A stretch of 64,000 nucleotides of DNA from an uncultured Erythrobacter sp. (GCA_947502815.1 CANNBH010000001.1:2204818-2268817); one strand, 5' to 3'; positions 1 to 9,557 are shown, counted from the first letter of the stretch. Translations and numbers: made by a program. The notes: a model not told the origin generated them from the letters alone.

Positions 1-96
1 CTCGCGGCCTTTGACTTCCCCACCTATGATGAGGACTCCATCCCCGACGCATTGGCCAGCGTAGCTGTTACAAAGCCGGGCAGCAGGAAGAATTAG
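1..96 (+). CDS. C-terminal end of an upstream CDS, probably orotate phosphoribosyltransferase (partial)
   Basis: Frame 1 reads LAAFDFPTYDEDSIPDALASVAVTKPGSRKN* up to TAG at 94-96; PyrE-like C-terminus and typical pyrE-pdxJ neighbourhood. Confidence 0.55.
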   Translation, partial: LAAFDFPTYDEDSIPDALASVAVTKPGSRKN

Positions 97-852
97 ATGC
101 ACAGCGAAAACGCTGCAACGCCTCTCAGACTGGGCGTAAACATTGATCATGTTGCGACCATCCGCAATGCGCGCGGGGGCGATCATCCCGATCCTGTGCG
201 AGCGGCTCAGATCGTTGCAAGCGTTGGCGGAGACGGCATCACAGCCCATTTGCGCGAAGATCGCCGGCACATCCGCGACGAGGATTTGGCGCGCATCCAA
301 GATGCGACCGACCTGCCGCTCAATCTGGAAATGGCTGCGACACCGGAAATGTTGGGGATTGCGCTGCGGCACAAACCCCACGCGGCCTGTATCGTCCCTG
401 AAAAACGGGAAGAACGCACCACTGAAGGCGGGCTGGACGCCGCCGGTTTGCACAACACACTGGTCCCGATTGTGGATAGACTGCGAGAGGCGGAAATTCG
501 TGTTTCGCTGTTTATTGAGGCGGATGAACGTCAATTGGACACCGCTTTGCGCCTTGGAGTTCCGGTGGTCGAATTTCATACGGGCGAATATGCGCATGCA
601 ATTCTGGACGAAGACGGCGAACGCACTGCAAAGGAGCTGCGGCGGATAACCGATATGGCGGCCTTGGCCGCTAAGAACGGGATCGAACCCCATGCTGGCC
701 ACGGCCTGACCTTTGACAATGTACAGCCGATTGCTGCTATCCCGCAACTCGCAGAGTTGAATATCGGACACTACCTTATAGCAGAGGCGGTCTTCACCGG
801 TCTTGAACCAGCGATCCGGCGGATGCGCGATTTGATGGATACCGCGCGATGA
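97..852 (+). CDS. pdxJ: Pyridoxine 5'-phosphate synthase
   Basis: LRLGVNIDHVATIRNARGG..., HLREDRRHI, NLEMAATPEM, FHTGEYA, HAGHGLTFDN motifs. Confidence 0.97.
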   Translation: MHSENAATPLRLGVNIDHVATIRNARGGDHPDPVRAAQIVASVGGDGITAHLREDRRHIRDEDLARIQDATDLPLNLEMAATPEMLGIALRHKPHAACIVPEKREERTTEGGLDAAGLHNTLVPIVDRLREAEIRVSLFIEADERQLDTALRLGVPVVEFHTGEYAHAILDEDGERTAKELRRITDMAALAAKNGIEPHAGHGLTFDNVQPIAAIPQLAELNIGHYLIAEAVFTGLEPAIRRMRDLMDTAR

Positions 853-867
853 AGGCTGCGCAATAGT

Positions 868-1152
868 ATGCCTGATCCAGACTTACCCGCACTGTCGAAG
901 GCGCAAAAACGATGGTCGTTTGGCGCGGCGGCCTTGTTTCTGGTTGCGGTCGCATTTCTGGGCTTTGCCCTAAACACCGGCATCATGCGCGGATTTGCGA
1001 TTGGCTGGGTCGGTTTGCAGATCTTAGGGTATGTCGGCGCGCTCAAATTCGCCAAGGGTGATTTTGCGCACCCCTTGTTCAAATCTCAGGTGATGCTTCA
1101 TATCATTGCACTGACGTTGCTCATCGTGAGCGTAACAAAGGCGACTCAATGA
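868..1152 (+). CDS. Small hydrophobic membrane protein of unknown function
   Basis: 94-aa ORF with hydrophobic segments, packed between pdxJ and acpS with a 4-nt overlap. Confidence 0.75.
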   Translation: MPDPDLPALSKAQKRWSFGAAALFLVAVAFLGFALNTGIMRGFAIGWVGLQILGYVGALKFAKGDFAHPLFKSQVMLHIIALTLLIVSVTKATQ

Positions 1153-1553
1153 TTATCGGCCTCGGTTCTGACCTGTGCAATATTGATCGCATCGCCAATT
1201 CGCTTGAGCGATATGGGGAGCGTTTTGAGAACCGTGTCTTCACCGAAGTTGAAAGAGCCAAGGCGCGAAAGCGCCCTTACACAATCGCCGGAACATACGC
1301 GAAAAGGTTTGCCGCCAAAGAAGCCTTTTCCAAGGCCGTAGGGACCGGGTTTCGCCGCGGCGTCTTTATGAAAGATATCGGAGTGGTCAACGCGCCGTCG
1401 GGTGCACCGACGCTGGCGTTGACCGGCGGTGCAGCAAAGCGGCTTGAAGAAATGATCCCGCCGGGCCATGAGGTCCATATCCACATGACCTTGACCGACG
1501 ATCACCCGTGGGCGCAGGCCTTTGTTATAATCGAGGCGCACCCAAAACCGTGA
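1149..1553 (+). CDS. acpS: Holo-[acyl-carrier-protein] synthase
   Basis: [15 protein letters not shown]...[15 protein letters not shown] motif. Confidence 0.96.
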   Translation: MIIGLGSDLCNIDRIANSLERYGERFENRVFTEVERAKARKRPYTIAGTYAKRFAAKEAFSKAVGTGFRRGVFMKDIGVVNAPSGAPTLALTGGAAKRLEEMIPPGHEVHIHMTLTDDHPWAQAFVIIEAHPKP

Positions 1554-1578
1554 CGTTACAATCAGCGAAATCAAAAAA

Positions 1579-2619
1579 TTGAACAACAGCGACACGCCCA
1601 AAACCGAAGTCGACACCTCCACCCCTGAGGAACGAGACGCGCGAGCCAGAGAATCTTTGGACAAAATGGCCAAGTCTGCCGTAGCCAAAGGCGCCGTCGA
1701 AGCGGCTGGCGACGCCGACGGCGAAAAGGTCAATTGGTTTGCTGAATTCCGCGGATTGGCTCTCATGCTACTTGCAGTGCTTGCGTTCCACAGTCTTGTG
1801 GCCAAGCCGTTTTACATCCCGTCCACTTCGATGATGCCCGCCTTGCATGTGGGTGACCGTTTGGTGGTGAGCAAATATCCCTATGGATGGTCATGGGCCT
1901 CGGCCAGTTTCCACCTATTGCCGCGCAGCGATTGGCGAGTGATGGGATCCGTTCCCGAATATGGCGACATCGTGATACCAGTGCACCCAATTCGCAATGA
2001 AGATTACATCAAACGGGTCGTCGCCTTGCCCGGAGACACAATCGAAGTGAGCGATGGCCGCATCATTCTAAACGGCGTTCCAGTAAAGCGCGAGGTCGTG
2101 CCCCCGGTCCGCATCCCCTTTGAGCCGGAGTTGATTTGTGGGGGTCGCCATTGCCTCGACAGTTTCCTTGGCTTCAAAGTAACAATGCCCAGCGGGGAGC
2201 AGTTCTTTGAACCGCCCACCTATCGCGAAACATTGCCCAATGGTGCGACCTACTTGGTTATCGATCATGTCAATCAGAGCCGGACGCGCTTGGGCGAAGA
2301 CGATCTTGATAATTATGGCCCTTATACCGTTCCAGAAAACCATGTTTTTGTAATGGGCGACAACCGTGATGAAAGCGCCGACAGCCGGGCACCTGCAGAA
2401 AAAAGCGGCCTAGGCGGAGCGATTCCATTGGAAAACGTTGGCGGTCGGGCAGAATTCATCACCTTCTCCGTTGATGGATCGGCCAGTTGGAACCCATTGA
2501 GTTGGTATTCTGCCATGCGCGGTGACCGGGCATGGACAACACTGCGCCCCGCGATCGCGGAGCAAACTTCTATCGCACAACAACCCGCGATCGCCGCGCA
2601 AGACGACACTGCGCAATAA
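1579..2619 (+). CDS. lepB: Signal peptidase I
   Basis: IPSTSMMPALHVGDRLVVSKYPYG, YIKRVVALPGD, FVMGDNRDESADSR (S26 Ser/Lys motifs); TTG start likely. Confidence 0.95.
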   Translation: MNNSDTPKTEVDTSTPEERDARARESLDKMAKSAVAKGAVEAAGDADGEKVNWFAEFRGLALMLLAVLAFHSLVAKPFYIPSTSMMPALHVGDRLVVSKYPYGWSWASASFHLLPRSDWRVMGSVPEYGDIVIPVHPIRNEDYIKRVVALPGDTIEVSDGRIILNGVPVKREVVPPVRIPFEPELICGGRHCLDSFLGFKVTMPSGEQFFEPPTYRETLPNGATYLVIDHVNQSRTRLGEDDLDNYGPYTVPENHVFVMGDNRDESADSRAPAEKSGLGGAIPLENVGGRAEFITFSVDGSASWNPLSWYSAMRGDRAWTTLRPAIAEQTSIAQQPAIAAQDDTAQ

Positions 2620-2650
2620 GCGGCAAAGTTAGGACCAAGAGCTAAGCCCT

Positions 2651-3832
2651 ATGGCTAAGAAATTTCTCTATTTCATCGCCTTTTGCATCGTGATCTTTTT
2701 GATCGGGCGGATCGCCTATGAGATGTTTCAAGATGAGCTGGCAGAACTCGCCTTTGTGCCAAGCGCCGAGTTCACGCCGACCGCTCCGATGGAGGCGAAC
2801 GCCTACCAAGACCCGGCCTTATGGTATTCGCGACCCGGCATTGGGATCAATGATCCTGCCCGCTGGCAGCCAGCCTTTGCGCAACCGACTGCCGCCTCCG
2901 CAGATAACGCCTCGCCTGAACGGGCCACACCGCCGCAAGCTCCCGATTTTGCGGTCTTCTTCGTCCACCCAACCAGCTATCTCAGCCGGAACAATTGGAA
3001 CGCCCCCCTTGGCGATGAAGAGGCCGAACGGATCGCCCGCATTTATGTGCGCGGCATGGCCAGCCCATTTAGCGCCGCGAGCGAGATTTGGGCGCCGCGC
3101 TATCGCCAAGCAACAATGGGCGCTTTTCTGACAGACGCGCCAGAGGCTCAGCAAGCCTTGGACGCCGCCTATGCTGACGTCTCAGAGGCTTTTGGATATT
3201 TCGTCGAATCGGTTGATATTGAAACACCGATTGTCTTGGTCGGACACAGTCAGGGATCGCTCCATCTGATACGATTGCTGCGTGAGGAAGTGACCGGCAC
3301 ACCGATCGCCAATCGTTTGGTTGCGGCCTATGCGATTGGTTGGCCGATCTCGGTCGAACACGATCTGCCAGCATTGGGCGTTGATGCCTGCGCCACCGCG
3401 GCTCAAACAGGATGCCTGATTTCATGGTCCAGCTTTGCCGAGCCTGCCGATCCATCATCGGTCATTGAAACATACGCCGCATCTATCGGGTTTGATGGAG
3501 TGGCGCGCGGCGACAGCCAAATCCTTTGCACCAATCCGATCACCGGAACATTTGGCGGCGCGGCGGACGCTGGCGCCAATCTCGGCACGCTGGTGCCTGA
3601 CAACACTATGTCGAACGGTGAACTGATCCCTGCTTCCGTCCCTGCTCGCTGTGACGAACGGGGCCTGTTGTTGATCGGAGACCCGCCGGAATTGGGCTCT
3701 TATGTCCTGCCGGGCAACAACTATCACGTCTATGACATCCCGCTGTTCTGGGCGAACACGCAGACCGATGTCGTTCGCCGGGCGAATGCCATGGCGGCAT
3801 CTGGAACAGCTGATGCGAGTGCGGCAAACTGA
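2651..3832 (+). CDS. DUF3089-type alpha/beta-hydrolase-like protein
   Basis: DFAVFFVHPTSYLSRNNWNAPLGD and VLVGHSQGSLHL nucleophile-elbow motif. Confidence 0.8.
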   Translation: MAKKFLYFIAFCIVIFLIGRIAYEMFQDELAELAFVPSAEFTPTAPMEANAYQDPALWYSRPGIGINDPARWQPAFAQPTAASADNASPERATPPQAPDFAVFFVHPTSYLSRNNWNAPLGDEEAERIARIYVRGMASPFSAASEIWAPRYRQATMGAFLTDAPEAQQALDAAYADVSEAFGYFVESVDIETPIVLVGHSQGSLHLIRLLREEVTGTPIANRLVAAYAIGWPISVEHDLPALGVDACATAAQTGCLISWSSFAEPADPSSVIETYAASIGFDGVARGDSQILCTNPITGTFGGAADAGANLGTLVPDNTMSNGELIPASVPARCDERGLLLIGDPPELGSYVLPGNNYHVYDIPLFWANTQTDVVRRANAMAASGTADASAAN

Positions 3833-3864
3833 TTACTGAGTTTGCTCCCGACTTTTCAGACACT

Positions 3865-4299
3865 TTGCCTGACGGCGGGGTGCTGCTGGGCCTTGATCTT
3901 GGCACAAAGACTATTGGAACGGCTGTTTGCGATGCGGGATGGCGCTTTGCCACCAATGGCAAGACGATCTCTCGGGGGAAATGGGCGAAGGATAGGGCGT
4001 TGCTGCGCGAAATCATTGAGGCCCGCTCGGTAACCGGCATCATCCTTGGCCTTCCGCGCAATATGGACGGGAGCGAGGGTCCGCGCGCGCAATCCAGCCG
4101 GGCATTTGCCCGAAATCTGCAAGAAGCTTTCGCGCTGCCGCTGCTGCTATGGGATGAACGCTGGTCCACCCAAAGCGCCGAAGCCGCGATGATAGGTCAG
4201 GATATGAGCCGCGCCCGCCGCGCAGAAGCCATCGACAGCCACGCCGCTGCGGTCATCTTGCAAGGTGCAATAGATCGACTCGCTGGAGGAGTGCTCTAA
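3865..4299 (+). CDS. ruvX: Putative pre-16S rRNA nuclease / Holliday junction resolvase-like (YqgF/RuvX)
   Basis: LLGLDLGTKTIGTAVCD, GLPRNMDGSEGPRAQ, DERWST motifs. Confidence 0.92.
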   Translation: MPDGGVLLGLDLGTKTIGTAVCDAGWRFATNGKTISRGKWAKDRALLREIIEARSVTGIILGLPRNMDGSEGPRAQSSRAFARNLQEAFALPLLLWDERWSTQSAEAAMIGQDMSRARRAEAIDSHAAAVILQGAIDRLAGGVL

Positions 4300-5195
4300 G
4301 CCGCATTGAGCGTTGCACGGCGCTTTTTCGCAACCGTCGCCACCATGCGGGAGCCGCTTCGTTCCGCTTTGCGCCACAATTCGTGGCTGTGTGCATGATC
4401 GTCTGACAGTCCAGCGCGCGCTTCGAAACTGGCCAGTCTCAGCCGCTCGCTTGGATGAGATGCGCCGACCCATTCGGCAAAATCCCGTGCGTTTCCCGAT
4501 CCACTCGCCACCGCAGTGCGCAAGAAAACCTCCGTTGCATTGGGGCTAAGAACGCGGGTAACCTCGCCGCTTTCTAGATCAAACCCATATTGGTCGAACC
4601 ACGCCTGTGCCGGATCGACATGCATGACATTGAGCGAAACCGACAGACTTTCCGCTGGCAATTGAGAATGCACATCGCGGTGCGCGCGGTAGAGCATCAT
4701 TTTGCCTTCATGCAGCGCGCTGCGCTCAACAAAGCGGAGCCCAGCATTCTCACCTGCAAAACCGGTCACTGCCTCATAGTCATATTCGTAATAGTCGCTG
4801 ACATATCCCGACCCGCAATAGCCGCTGGTAAGAAAGGAGAAATTGTGGTCGTGGGGCACGCCATAAACGAATGTTTTCGCCCCGCTGTTACGAAAACATA
4901 GATCATGTTCGGCAGGCCAAATGTTGGCGCGCAAGAACATGTTTCCTCGCACCGGGCTAAGCAAAATTGCCTGCGGGCCGTAGCCGCTTTCCAAAGCGCC
5001 AGCCGTCCGTCCCGCTAATCGGTCCAGCAACACATCCGCAAGGAAAGTTCGATTGTTGGATAGTCTGCGCAGCCATAAGGCCGCCTCTTGCGCACTCTCT
5101 GCCTCTCTTGGGTCAAAATCGAGCGCGGCGAGCGCCTCAATCGCTTCTGGCAGCGAGCAGCTTTGTGCTTCGTTAGCCGAGATTCTTTGCGGCAT
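4296..5195 (-). CDS. Uncharacterised protein with His-rich cupin-like motif (putative peptide-modifying enzyme)
   Basis: ORF 4296..5366; likely start MPQRISANEAQ at 5195, overlapping the upstream stop (TGATG). Contains VPHDHNFSFLTSGYCGSGYVSDYYEYD and AHRDVHSQ. Confidence 0.75.
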   Translation of the reverse strand: MPQRISANEAQSCSLPEAIEALAALDFDPREAESAQEAALWLRRLSNNRTFLADVLLDRLAGRTAGALESGYGPQAILLSPVRGNMFLRANIWPAEHDLCFRNSGAKTFVYGVPHDHNFSFLTSGYCGSGYVSDYYEYDYEAVTGFAGENAGLRFVERSALHEGKMMLYRAHRDVHSQLPAESLSVSLNVMHVDPAQAWFDQYGFDLESGEVTRVLSPNATEVFLRTAVASGSGNARDFAEWVGASHPSERLRLASFEARAGLSDDHAHSHELWRKAERSGSRMVATVAKKRRATLNAA

Positions 5196-6166
5196 CAGGC
5201 GGCCTCCTCTTGGATCATAGAAATCGGGATCCCGTTCACGCGAAGTTGCTGCATCAGCTTGACCGCTGGCAAAGCGAGTGTGTCTGACTCGCGCACCGAT
5301 AGACGGTGGAGCAGGTCGATTCCTCGTTTCGTATCCATCGCCAAAATTTGCCGGATGGCTTCCCATCTTGCGTCGGCATCATGGTCCGTATCCAAAGCGA
5401 AGCGCCCCATCGCGCCAATTCCAGCGCGATGATCAAGGGCCCCCAGAACCGCCAAAGCCATCACCTGCTCGCTAGCGCGTTTGTCTCCGCTTGCCTGCTG
5501 AATCAGACGGTTGTCCTCTAAAAGAAACTCGCGTGATGGTTGCGGTGCCTTTGACACACGTCCCAATTGCAGCACGAGCATCGTCTGCGTCACATTGACG
5601 ATTGTCCGCGTATCGCAGCATGGCCGACGGGCAATATGATCGCCTGCCCGCCACGCACGCGCAGTGCTGCGAACGCGTTGCGTGACGTCAGCTTCGGCAT
5701 TTAGGGTGTGGAACAAGCCCACCCCTTCACCCGCGATAACCATCTCATAGGCGGCACAATCGGTGAACTGTGCGGATACCGGATCAATGGGATCGGCCAC
5801 CGGCTCATACACGCATAAAGAAAGCGTCGTGCCGCCAATCTGCATCAATTGCAGGCGGGCAAAACTTTGGCTCGACATATGGCGCAGGGGAACTTCGCCC
5901 AAGGCGTCTTCGCGCAAACTTTCGATCACCGCGTCATGAAATTGCCTGATCCAATCTCGTGCAGCGCTGTGATCATGCATCAGCAATTGCAACGCAGGCA
6001 AAGCGCCGAGGCCAGTCCCCTGATCAAACAGATACAACTCACGCGTCACCGCCGCGACCGACGGTCTTTCACGCCACTCAGACACGACTTGGTCGATCGC
6101 TGCCTGGATGCGGCGCTGCAAAGCAGGGTCACTTCGCAGCGCCGCTATGGCAGGATGCACATGCAT
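5195..6166 (-). CDS. Uncharacterised protein, putative partner of the downstream cupin-like protein; C-terminal region looks HEAT-like
   Basis: ORF 5195..6250; likely start MHVHPAIAALRSD at 6166, 16 nt after the small-peptide stop codon; overlaps next gene by TGATG. Confidence 0.72.
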   Translation of the reverse strand: MHVHPAIAALRSDPALQRRIQAAIDQVVSEWRERPSVAAVTRELYLFDQGTGLGALPALQLLMHDHSAARDWIRQFHDAVIESLREDALGEVPLRHMSSQSFARLQLMQIGGTTLSLCVYEPVADPIDPVSAQFTDCAAYEMVIAGEGVGLFHTLNAEADVTQRVRSTARAWRAGDHIARRPCCDTRTIVNVTQTMLVLQLGRVSKAPQPSREFLLEDNRLIQQASGDKRASEQVMALAVLGALDHRAGIGAMGRFALDTDHDADARWEAIRQILAMDTKRGIDLLHRLSVRESDTLALPAVKLMQQLRVNGIPISMIQEEAA

Positions 6167-6182
6167 CTGCGTCGGGCCTTGC

Positions 6183-6350
6183 TTAAAACAAGCCAGGAGG
6201 CGGTGGTGGAGGCGGAGGCGCCGTGTCATAGACATAGACCATGATCTCAACGATGGTATCGTCGAAGGACGCCGCCTTTGTCTTCACGGCTCCAAACACG
6301 GCTTGAGCGGTTTCAAGCCCTGGAATATTGGCAAGATCGATTTTTGGCAT
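6183..6350 (-). CDS. 55-aa peptide with C-terminal octaproline (candidate modified-peptide precursor)
   Basis: MPKIDLANIPGLETAQAVFGAVKTKAASFDDTIVEIMVYVYDTAPPPPPPPPGLF*; AGAGGA upstream of ATG; followed by two co-directional genes with tight spacing. Confidence 0.65.
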   Translation of the reverse strand: MPKIDLANIPGLETAQAVFGAVKTKAASFDDTIVEIMVYVYDTAPPPPPPPPGLF

Positions 6351-6481
6351 CACTGCAAGTCCTCTTGGGTTACATGCTGAGCAAAATTGCGAGCAGCACA
6401 CTCAGCAAACTGAGCCAGTAAGAGGCTGTTTTGAAATTAAATGATGGTAATGGCACATAAAACAGGCCAATGGTTTCAATT

Positions 6482-6997
6482 ATGAGCACAAATGATACTT
6501 CACCAATCCCGGGCTTCGACGCTCGAGAAGCGAGCAAGCTCTTCTTTCGCGGCGGGCATACTGGCTGGCTTGGTTTAAAATTTTCCGGCCAAGGGGACAA
6601 TTGGGTCGAACTTGAATTGCCTTGGAGAGCCGATCTGCTGGGCCAGGATGATCGCGAAGTGCTCGCCTCCGGCCCAATCGTCAGCTTAATGGACATGGCA
6701 AGCGGCATGTCGATCTGGCAAACTAGGCGGACCTTCGCACCGGTGGCAACGCTCGACCTGAGAGTGGATTATCAACGCCCTGCGCGGGAACGCAGCGCGG
6801 TCTGGGGCAGAGTGGAATGCTATCGCACGACCCGCTCCGCCGCCTTTGTGCGCGGTATTGCGCATGATGGCGATGTGGATGATCCGGTCGCGCACGTTGC
6901 CGGTGTCTTTATGACAATCGCCTTCGATCCGCGGCGCGTGAAACAGCCTATCCAATCCGGCGAAGTCCCCATCAAAGCGGGAACCGATGATGCCTGA
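6482..6997 (+). CDS. PaaI-family hotdog thioesterase
   Basis: GPIVSLMDMASGMSIWQTRRTFAPVATLDLRVDYQRPA hotdog motif. Confidence 0.85.
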   Translation: MSTNDTSPIPGFDAREASKLFFRGGHTGWLGLKFSGQGDNWVELELPWRADLLGQDDREVLASGPIVSLMDMASGMSIWQTRRTFAPVATLDLRVDYQRPARERSAVWGRVECYRTTRSAAFVRGIAHDGDVDDPVAHVAGVFMTIAFDPRRVKQPIQSGEVPIKAGTDDA

Positions 6998-7406
6998 CAG
7001 CAGCAAAGATTTGGAAGAACAACAATTGGACCTCCCTCCCTATGCCCGTGCGTTGGGTATTGCGATCACCGAACTTGAAGACGGAGTTCCCGTTTTATCG
7101 GTGGAGTTCGGCCAAAGCGTCGAAGGTCGGCCGCAGCATTATCATGGCGGCGCAACTGCCGGATTGCTTGAGAATGCTGGCTATGCAGCTCTGCGTGCAC
7201 GTCTGATTGCAGATGGGCGCGAAGCGCGGCTAAAACCGGTGAATATCACGGTGCAATATCTGTCAGCTGGCAAAGCCTGCCCGAGCTTCGCCAAAGGTCG
7301 CATCACCCGGCTTGGCCGGCGAAACGCCAACATTACAGTGGAAGCGTGGCAAGATGATAGAGACCGCCCAATTGCGACTGCCATAATGAACATACTGATG
7401 GCTTAG
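6987..7406 (+). CDS. PaaI-family hotdog thioesterase
   Basis: YHGGATAGLLENAGYAALRA...PVNITVQYLSAGKA; overlaps preceding gene. Confidence 0.85.
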   Translation: MMPDSSKDLEEQQLDLPPYARALGIAITELEDGVPVLSVEFGQSVEGRPQHYHGGATAGLLENAGYAALRARLIADGREARLKPVNITVQYLSAGKACPSFAKGRITRLGRRNANITVEAWQDDRDRPIATAIMNILMA

Positions 7407-7412
7407 AGCCGC

Positions 7413-9557
7413 CTAGCGTTCGGCCTCTTCCACCCGCAATCCATTTTCATCAAGGCGCAGTTCAACTGGAACGCCTTCTTGAGACAGGACTATCCCTTCC
7501 TCTTCAAACCTAAGGGAAGTGCCATCCTCTCCCAAAGGTATCTCCTCTCCCTCTTCAATATCGAGCGGTTGAACTGGCCCTTCGGGATCGGGAGCCGCGC
7601 TAGGCCGCGGTGCAGGCAATGATAGCGCGCTGCGCATAAAGTCTTTCCAAATGCGCGCTGGCAAACCGCCACCCGTAATCCCGTCTAGGGGCGAATTGTC
7701 ATCATTGCCGACCCATACGCCGACCACCAGATCCCCTGCATAACCAACGAACAATGCGTCGCGGTAATTCTGAGTCGTCCCGGTCTTGCCGAAATTCGCA
7801 ATCGGCAGTTCGGCTGCCTCGCCCGTGCCGCGATTGATAGCCGCCCGCAGCATTTGCTCCATATCTTCATGCGTGCCGCCAGATGCGCTGTCTGAAGGCG
7901 TGGTGAGCCATTCCCACCAGCTTTCTTCCTCTTGGGCAAAGGCATAGGGGCGCACAGGAAACTGGTTCGCAGCGATCCCGGCATAGGCCGAGGTAAGCTC
8001 CAGCAAGGTCATGGTGGACGTACCCAGAGCCAAACTCGGATCACCCTCGGGCATATCCGATTTAACCCCCAAAGAGCGCGCGGTTCGGATCACGCGTTCG
8101 CTACCAATTTCGTTGAAGAGACGCACGGCGGCCACATTGCTGGATGAAGCAAAGGCGCCCTCAAGCGTAATGAGATCAGAATAACGTTCTCGCGAATTCT
8201 TGGGCCGATAGGAGCCCGCTTCTATCGCCGTGTTGGGTATCGTGTCTTCGGGCTCCCACCCGGCCTCCAGCGCGGCGAGATAAACGAACAATTTGAAGGT
8301 TGACCCCGGTTGCCTGCGCGCTTGTGTCGCGCGGTTAAAGGGGCTTGTCGCGTAATCCTTGCCGCCGACCATTGCGACAACCTCACCGCTGGGCCGCATT
8401 GCCACCAAGGCAACTTGAGCATCGCCTACACCTGCGCGATTGGTCACCCGGCTGGCCAGCGCCTGAAGCTGAGAATCGAGTGTCGTTGTCAACACTTGGC
8501 GGGCATATCCGGTTTCCATACCCTCCCGCGCTATGGGCAAAGCCCAATCGGCGAAGTAGGTCCCTGTGGGCACATCATTGCGGGTGCGCACGTCAATCAC
8601 CGGGTCAGGCATGGAATCGGCCTCTGCCTGAGTGATATATCCGGCCGCCACCATCGACCCGATGACAAGGTCCATGCGCGTCTTTGCCCGGTCATAATGC
8701 TTTGACGGCGCATACCGCGAAGGTGCTTGCAACAGACCCGCCAACATAGCCGCCTGTTGAGGCAGGAGGTTTTCAGGCTGGCGGTAGAAATAATGGAGGC
8801 TGGCCGCGCGCAAGCCGTATTGATTGTCGCCAAAATAGGCGTTGGAGAGATAACGACTGAGTATCTCATCCTTGGTCAGCCACCCTTCCAGCCAAAACGC
8901 GATGAGTGCTTCACGCGCCTTTCGCGACAGACTTTGTTCGGGCGTCAAAAATGTGAATTTTGCCAGCTGCTGTGTGATCGTGCTGCCACCGCCGCGGCCC
9001 GTCCACGCGGCGCGCGCGATGCCGCGTGGGTCTACACCCCAGTGCGAATAAAACCGCCTATCCTCAATCGCTAGAAACGCTTCGATCACATGCGGCGGCA
9101 GGTCCGCCACTTCGACCGGCGCATCAACCATCGCGCCGCTGCGCGCAATCGGCGTCCCATCACTGGCGAGCAAGGTCACTTGTGGTGCCGCGATCGGCTC
9201 CAAACTCTTGGAAAGCGGGGCCGTAATAGCCAGCCAACCAACCAGAATTATAAAGAGCGCCAGGATCGCTGCAATGATCCTGACCGCCCACCACCGTTTA
9301 CGGCGTCCGCGCCAGAACAATCGGCTCCAAACTGAGGACCGTTGGCGCTCTTCGCGCACGACCTTGCTGTCCAACTCAGAAAGACGCGTGTCCCACGCAT
9401 CGTAGTCGGGTGAACCCGCCGGGCGATAAGCCGACATATCTTCATCCGGTTCAACCGGCTGCTGGGATTCGTATAAAGCGTAATATCCGCTCGCCGGATC
9501 ATCCGCGCGCGCGCCATTCGCTTTCGAGCGTTTCCAGAATCGTTCAAACAGCGCCAT
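7413..9557 (-). CDS. Class A penicillin-binding protein (transglycosylase/transpeptidase)
   Basis: IEDRRFYSHWGVDPRGIARA, GGSTITQQLAKF, PGSTFKLFVYL, SSNVAAVRL, GKTGTTQNYRDALFVGYAGD motifs; N-terminal TM segment. Confidence 0.95.
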   Translation of the reverse strand: MALFERFWKRSKANGARADDPASGYYALYESQQPVEPDEDMSAYRPAGSPDYDAWDTRLSELDSKVVREERQRSSVWSRLFWRGRRKRWWAVRIIAAILALFIILVGWLAITAPLSKSLEPIAAPQVTLLASDGTPIARSGAMVDAPVEVADLPPHVIEAFLAIEDRRFYSHWGVDPRGIARAAWTGRGGGSTITQQLAKFTFLTPEQSLSRKAREALIAFWLEGWLTKDEILSRYLSNAYFGDNQYGLRAASLHYFYRQPENLLPQQAAMLAGLLQAPSRYAPSKHYDRAKTRMDLVIGSMVAAGYITQAEADSMPDPVIDVRTRNDVPTGTYFADWALPIAREGMETGYARQVLTTTLDSQLQALASRVTNRAGVGDAQVALVAMRPSGEVVAMVGGKDYATSPFNRATQARRQPGSTFKLFVYLAALEAGWEPEDTIPNTAIEAGSYRPKNSRERYSDLITLEGAFASSSNVAAVRLFNEIGSERVIRTARSLGVKSDMPEGDPSLALGTSTMTLLELTSAYAGIAANQFPVRPYAFAQEEESWWEWLTTPSDSASGGTHEDMEQMLRAAINRGTGEAAELPIANFGKTGTTQNYRDALFVGYAGDLVVGVWVGNDDNSPLDGITGGGLPARIWKDFMRSALSLPAPRPSAAPDPEGPVQPLDIEEGEEIPLGEDGTSLRFEEEGIVLSQEGVPVELRLDENGLRVEEAER

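Noticed and set aside
6482-7406. Tandem hotdog thioesterase genes as a novel module
   Set aside because: Paired PaaI-type thioesterases are common in alphaproteobacteria.
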